Positions 61,601 through 64,000 of a DNA stretch of 64,000 nucleotides are shown here, one piece after another. A program made the position numbers and the translations under genes. Within the stretch, counting starts at the first letter, position 1, and every line of letters begins with the position of its first letter. Source of the stretch: CAYXLI01 sp964464925 (GTDB lineage Bacteria > Acidobacteriota > Terriglobia > Bryobacterales > Bryobacteraceae); contig CAYXLI010000013.1 of NCBI GenBank assembly GCA_964464925.1, forward strand, positions 62,001-126,000, written 5' to 3'. A model generated the notes under the pieces. That model was not told where the DNA came from, searched no databases, and saw only the letters and a program-made list of their open reading frames with translations.

Positions 61601-61912
61601 TTGTACGTTGAGCTCAGCGCGCTGATTCACGCGCAATTCAAAGTTGTTCTGCACCGCCCGGCGGAATCCGGAAGCTTCGATAGAGACGTTGTAATACCCC
61701 GGCGGCAGCAGCGTGAAGTTGTAGTTTCCGCTCGCGTCGGTGGTCACCTCGCGAGAGAAATTGGTCTCCCGGTTCGTGGCTGTTACCTTCGCGTCTGCAA
61801 CGACGGCTCCGCCCGGATCGGTGACCGTTCCGCTCAATTCAGCGGTTGCGGTTTGAGCGTTTGAATTGGAGACAAGAATCAGGACGGCTGCACACAAGGC
61901 TTTGAAGTTCAT
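58616..61912 (-). CDS. TonB-dependent receptor, Oar-like, with N-terminal carboxypeptidase-regulatory domain
   Basis: Outer-membrane receptor of 1098 residues. Signal peptide ends SNSNAQ; residues about 22-105 form the carboxypeptidase-regulatory domain (AELSGTVTDPGGAVVADAKVTATN, YNFTLLPPGYYNVSIEASGF), followed by the plug (STQLTQELPLNGRNF, RDDRRPGTEIFSNGN-like) and a barrel ending LALRLQF. GGAGAG precedes the ATG and may be masked by an upstream complementary stretch. Likely co-transcribed with the dehydratase and DinB genes. Confidence 0.95.
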   Translation of the reverse strand: MNFKALCAAVLILVSNSNAQTATAELSGTVTDPGGAVVADAKVTATNRETNFSREVTTDASGNYNFTLLPPGYYNVSIEASGFRRAVQNNFELRVNQRAELNVQLQLGQVSEAVEVQAVAPLLESQSASLGTTVSTQLTQELPLNGRNFVQLATLTPGVNGTGFSVSGTIMSGTRPDDRRPGTEIFSNGNREGSNNFLFDGVDNNDRLTLSIVLRPGIDAIREFKVQTNLFSADQGRNSGAVVDVITKSGTNEWHGSAFEFLRNSAMDARNFFNRVGTPFPSFRYNQFGGSFGGPVRIPKVYNGKNRTFFFVDYEGFRRNAQSLLTLTVPTLQMRQGDFSQLPVKIFDPLTTTPAGSSYMRTQFPGNVIPSNRFDPVTAKLINAYPAPQTSALVNNYVANLNQIQNWDQGDVRVDHQINSTNNVFARYSTQKTDTIVPNTFPPVTVAGIAHPIQLGNEDSFAGTSSTPVQHAVASYNHIFSPRIINEFRLGFNRFRVDYTQAGATPDEALGVLLGVSNANPNALQTAVPIFSPSNYAGIGQSRSLPILRRENTFQEVDNLTWTIGTHTLKGGVDVRRRQITEYQTNRGNGRFNFSTGFTANPGQNSGDSIASMLLGYPTLLEQDYLLVWPGMRGWETGLYIADDWRVNSKLTLNLGLRWEYYSPYSEVANRWANFDPFSATMKVAGQSGVGPTAGVGGDWSDWAPRFGFAYNVLPRTVVRGGFGLFYNPNGNGGALLRLDRQMPFGPVLSISPGDQTLGPRVSGGFPPAPTVNFNALANPTGNVIGIPEDIRQAYAEQFNLTVEHEVSPILTVVRVAYVGNLGRRLGNSFNLNQPVPGPGPTGPRRPYYAVRPGLGDVTYYVSDGKSSYHALQLSAEKRLSAGLTGLFGYTWSHSIDNVATDFGGGTGTPQDPRYRNVDRGNSAFDIRHRFTASLTYRMPGFGLKGPAAIALGGWQVNTVVQAQTGLPFTPQLNSPTVNTGTGSRPNRVGTGTLPASERSLSRWFDASAFTVPAQFVYGNAGRDILFGPGRTNVDASLFKDFRILERTTLQFRAESFNLFNHPQFGQPNANIGSGAVGTITSTVGNPRQMQLALRLQF

Positions 61913-61916
61913 ACGC

Positions 61917-61981
61917 AGACTCTCCTCGCGGTGCAGTCAGCATATAACTGAAACCTGAAATCTGCAACCGACGGAGAGTCT
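61917..61981 (-). promoter_or_regulatory. Inverted repeat able to mask the receptor ribosome site
   Basis: AGACTCTCC (61917-61925) and GGAGAGTCT (61973-61981) are perfect 9-bp inverted repeats 47 bases apart. On the minus-strand message the proximal arm contains the Shine-Dalgarno GGAGAG just before the ATG at 61912, so the distal arm could sequester it. A TATAAG (61987-61982) just upstream could be a -10, in which case the message may start inside the distal arm. Confidence 0.4.
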
Positions 61982-62027
61982 CTTATAGCCGATAACACTG
62001 GCATTTCTTCCCACCCGGTCCGGCGAC

Positions 62028-62936
62028 TTATCGCAGTTGCCGCGGAGCCTTGTCGTGCAGTATTTTGAACCGTTTGAACTCGCGCTCGGATTCAGCAGGC
62101 TTGTCCCACTTTCTGTAGATCTGACCTAAGAGATAGTGAGGTTCGGGGTACTCGGAATCGAGAACAGCGGAATGCTCCAGCCAACGAACAGCCTTTTCCA
62201 CCTGTCCGAGTTTGAAGAGAGCCTTGCCGGTAAGGTAGAAGTTGCGGGCGGAGTCCGGATTGCGCTGAGACGCCTCGACGGCGAGATCAAACGCCTGGCG
62301 ATACTGTTCCTGCTTTATCAAAAGATTCGCCAGGTTTGCGTACGGCCAATCGTACTCGGAATGCTTTTCGTGCACAATAGAGATCGCGCGCAGATACGCT
62401 TTGGTAGCTTGGGCGGCCTCGTTCATTCCCTCATAGCAGAGCCCGAGGTTATCCCACGCTTTATAGGACTGTGCGTCAATCGCAACCACGGCCTGGAAGC
62501 GTTCCAGGGCTTCGGCATAACGGGACTGCTGATACAACACGCGCCCGAGGGCGTACTGCACGTCGGCATTGCGCGGCTCCAACCGAGTTGCTGTGACCAG
62601 AGCAGTTTCGGCTTCCGCATCCTGGCCGGCAAGGTAGTACGCATCGGACTGCAGCTTGAGAGCAGTCGTATTCCTCGGCTCCAGGGCTACGAGTTCCGTG
62701 AGCGCCCGTTTTGCTTCGGGTATCTGCTGGGCCAGGAGATGAGTGCGTCCGAGTTCCAGTAAGATTTCACTTCGACGCGGGCAGACATCGAGGGCAGACT
62801 CAAGCTCGATGGCCGCCCGCGCGAAGTTCTTCTGGGCAATCGATAGACGCGCTCCGGACAAGAGCGTTATGCAATCGGCTGCACCGGAACTGACTGCAGC
62901 CGAGAATGCGATTACAACGTAACAGCACGTTCTCAA
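62028..62936 (-). CDS. TPR-repeat protein, exported
   Basis: A 302-residue protein with a signal peptide (ending SSGA) and about seven tetratricopeptide repeats (for example AEAETALVTATRLEPRNADVQYALGRVLYQQSRYAEALERFQAVVAID), most with the W/LG/Y/A/F/A/P pattern. It starts at TTG 62936 within the stop (TTGA) of the upstream TonB receptor gene, so the two are translationally coupled. TPR domains bind partners; here probably in the periplasm, perhaps in the same uptake system (inference). Confidence 0.9.
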   Translation of the reverse strand: MRTCCYVVIAFSAAVSSGAADCITLLSGARLSIAQKNFARAAIELESALDVCPRRSEILLELGRTHLLAQQIPEAKRALTELVALEPRNTTALKLQSDAYYLAGQDAEAETALVTATRLEPRNADVQYALGRVLYQQSRYAEALERFQAVVAIDAQSYKAWDNLGLCYEGMNEAAQATKAYLRAISIVHEKHSEYDWPYANLANLLIKQEQYRQAFDLAVEASQRNPDSARNFYLTGKALFKLGQVEKAVRWLEHSAVLDSEYPEPHYLLGQIYRKWDKPAESEREFKRFKILHDKAPRQLR

Positions 62937-64000
62937 AACGAAATTCGTAACTCCAGTTGCAGGGAACGGGGTCCCTGTTGCGGTCCGGTAATGCGCCCGA
63001 ACAGCGGACTCGTGATATCTGTGTTCGGATTTCCCCGGCCCGCGCGATTCAATGCGTTGAACGCATCCGCTCGGAACTCGGCAATGATTTTCTCCGTAAA
63101 AGTGAACTTCTTGGAGGCGCCGAAGTCTTCCGTCGCGTAGTAGGGTCCGCGAACGTTCGGTAAGAATCGGCCAACCGTTCCTAGACGCAGGGGCACGCCC
63201 GCAGCGGTCGCGGGCACCTGCGCGAAGGCGGCCGGATTCAGGTATGGAGTTCCAGTTCCGAATTGCAGGGGACCACCCTGATCGGTCACGATTGGAACGC
63301 CAGGAATCAGATCAGGCCGGATCGTACCATTGAACAACGTTGCCCCATTTCGCAATCCACCGGTCGAGATCGAGAGAGCATCTCCGGAGCGGTAATTGTG
63401 TACGCCCGTAACCGTCCATCCTCCCATTAATTTGCCTGCCACACCCGTAAGGTTGATTGTTTTTCCGGGACCGATCGGAAGCTCGTAGATCCAGGTCAGT
63501 TTGAGGAATTGCGGGATGTTGAAGTCGGTCACCGATCGTTCCAGCCGCCGGTTGTAAACGTCTTGCGCTCCAAAGGAGTCGATTGCGTCCACATTGTCGG
63601 AAATGGCTTTGGACCACGTATACGCGGCGACTACTGCCAGCCCCTTGCTCAAGTGGCGAGTAGCGGTAAGCTGCAGCGAGTTATACGTCGAATGTCCAAA
63701 GTTGGGGAGGTATTGGCCTACCCCTTGATACTGCGGGAACCGCCGAAGCGCCTGCGCCACCGTTCCCGTGAACCCGGCGTAAGGAGCCGGGACTAGTCCG
63801 GCGTTCTGCGCAAGCGGCTCCAGCAATTTATCCCCGTATTGCGTCAGCACGCTGGCCGGCAACTGATTGAGCAGGTCCAGACCTCGCGAAACCAGCCGGT
63901 TGCCGACGTTCCCGATGTAACTTGCCTCAAGTACGAATTGCGCTGGAAGCTGGAACTGGAATCCGAGATTGAAGTTCTGAACATAGCCAAGCCGGTTTGA
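62933..64000 (-). CDS. TonB-dependent receptor, Oar-like (C-terminal part, cut by window end)
   Basis: The frame is open to the last base, so the N-terminal part lies beyond the window. About 355 residues of outer-membrane barrel are seen, including SYIGNVGNRLVSRG, GHSTYNSLQLTATRHLSKGL, YTWSKAISDNV and a terminal LELRISF. Its relatives at 21157-24585 and 58616-61912 share YNSLQ/YHALQLxxxKR and barrel-end aromatic motifs. The stop overlaps the TPR gene start by 4 bases. Confidence 0.92.
   Translation of the reverse strand, partial: SNRLGYVQNFNLGFQFQLPAQFVLEASYIGNVGNRLVSRGLDLLNQLPASVLTQYGDKLLEPLAQNAGLVPAPYAGFTGTVAQALRRFPQYQGVGQYLPNFGHSTYNSLQLTATRHLSKGLAVVAAYTWSKAISDNVDAIDSFGAQDVYNRRLERSVTDFNIPQFLKLTWIYELPIGPGKTINLTGVAGKLMGGWTVTGVHNYRSGDALSISTGGLRNGATLFNGTIRPDLIPGVPIVTDQGGPLQFGTGTPYLNPAAFAQVPATAAGVPLRLGTVGRFLPNVRGPYYATEDFGASKKFTFTEKIIAEFRADAFNALNRAGRGNPNTDITSPLFGRITGPQQGPRSLQLELRISF

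Overview
The window comes from an acidobacterium, most likely of the Bryobacterales/Solibacter group. The signs are Oar-like TonB-dependent receptors with an N-terminal carboxypeptidase-regulatory domain (three, one cut by the window end), a VWA protein of the acidobacterial type (TIGR03436-like), a BACON/Ig-repeat protein ending in the 'Solibacter' C-terminal domain (TIGR03437-like), TadE/TadG proteins, an NHL-repeat protein and GC-rich codon use. I saw no rRNA, tRNA, CRISPR array, insertion sequence or phage gene, so this looks like ordinary chromosome with accessory patches.

Layout. 1-9771 (+): a tight co-directional run with a 5'-truncated S9 peptidase, Gfo/Idh/MocA oxidoreductase, BON protein, SGNH esterase, PpiC foldase, an HExxH protein, a TlpA lipoprotein with a free DsbD-alpha domain, GT9 glycosyltransferase, NHL protein, a divergent ribulose-phosphate epimerase and a P-loop kinase. 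9773-14505 (-): murC-ftsQ-ftsA-ftsZ, the distal end of a division and cell-wall cluster. 14595-17193 (-): PilZ protein, rarA, TrmH-type methylase; then a YdcF-like protein (+). 17865-20272 (-): sugar epimerase and inositol-phosphate synthase, divergent from a LytTR response regulator. 21074-24585: a TonB-dependent receptor behind a LacI-type operator. 24595-26514 (-): histone-deacetylase-family enzyme and phosphate acetyltransferase. 26702-30223: the BACON repeat protein and a methyltransferase with a Tat-like leader. 30296-34679: two mirror-image tadG-tadE-tadE cassettes around one divergent control region. 34759-40023: the rimP-nusA-infB translation/transcription operon, with an attenuator-like leader and a strong terminator. 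40024-45682: orphan SIR2-domain protein, lipase-maturation-factor-like membrane protein, VWA protein, a 67-residue basic protein and a GT-C membrane glycosyltransferase. 45700-50023 (-): complete glycine cleavage operon gcvT-gcvH-gcvPA-gcvPB. 50292-53224: OmpA-like lipoprotein and a cytochrome c-PQQ dehydrogenase. 53311-56752 (+): three-subunit succinate dehydrogenase/fumarate reductase. 56761-64000 (-): TonB receptor with a Tat-exported enolase-superfamily dehydratase and DinB protein, then a TPR protein coupled to another receptor.

The strongest non-routine observations are the inverted duplication of a tadG-tadE-tadE trio with no Tad secretion machinery in view, the LacI-type palindrome on a receptor promoter, the rimP leader with mutually exclusive hairpins, the pta/deacetylase pair and the free-standing SIR2 protein. 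All calls come from reading the sequence and translations by eye; no database search was run.
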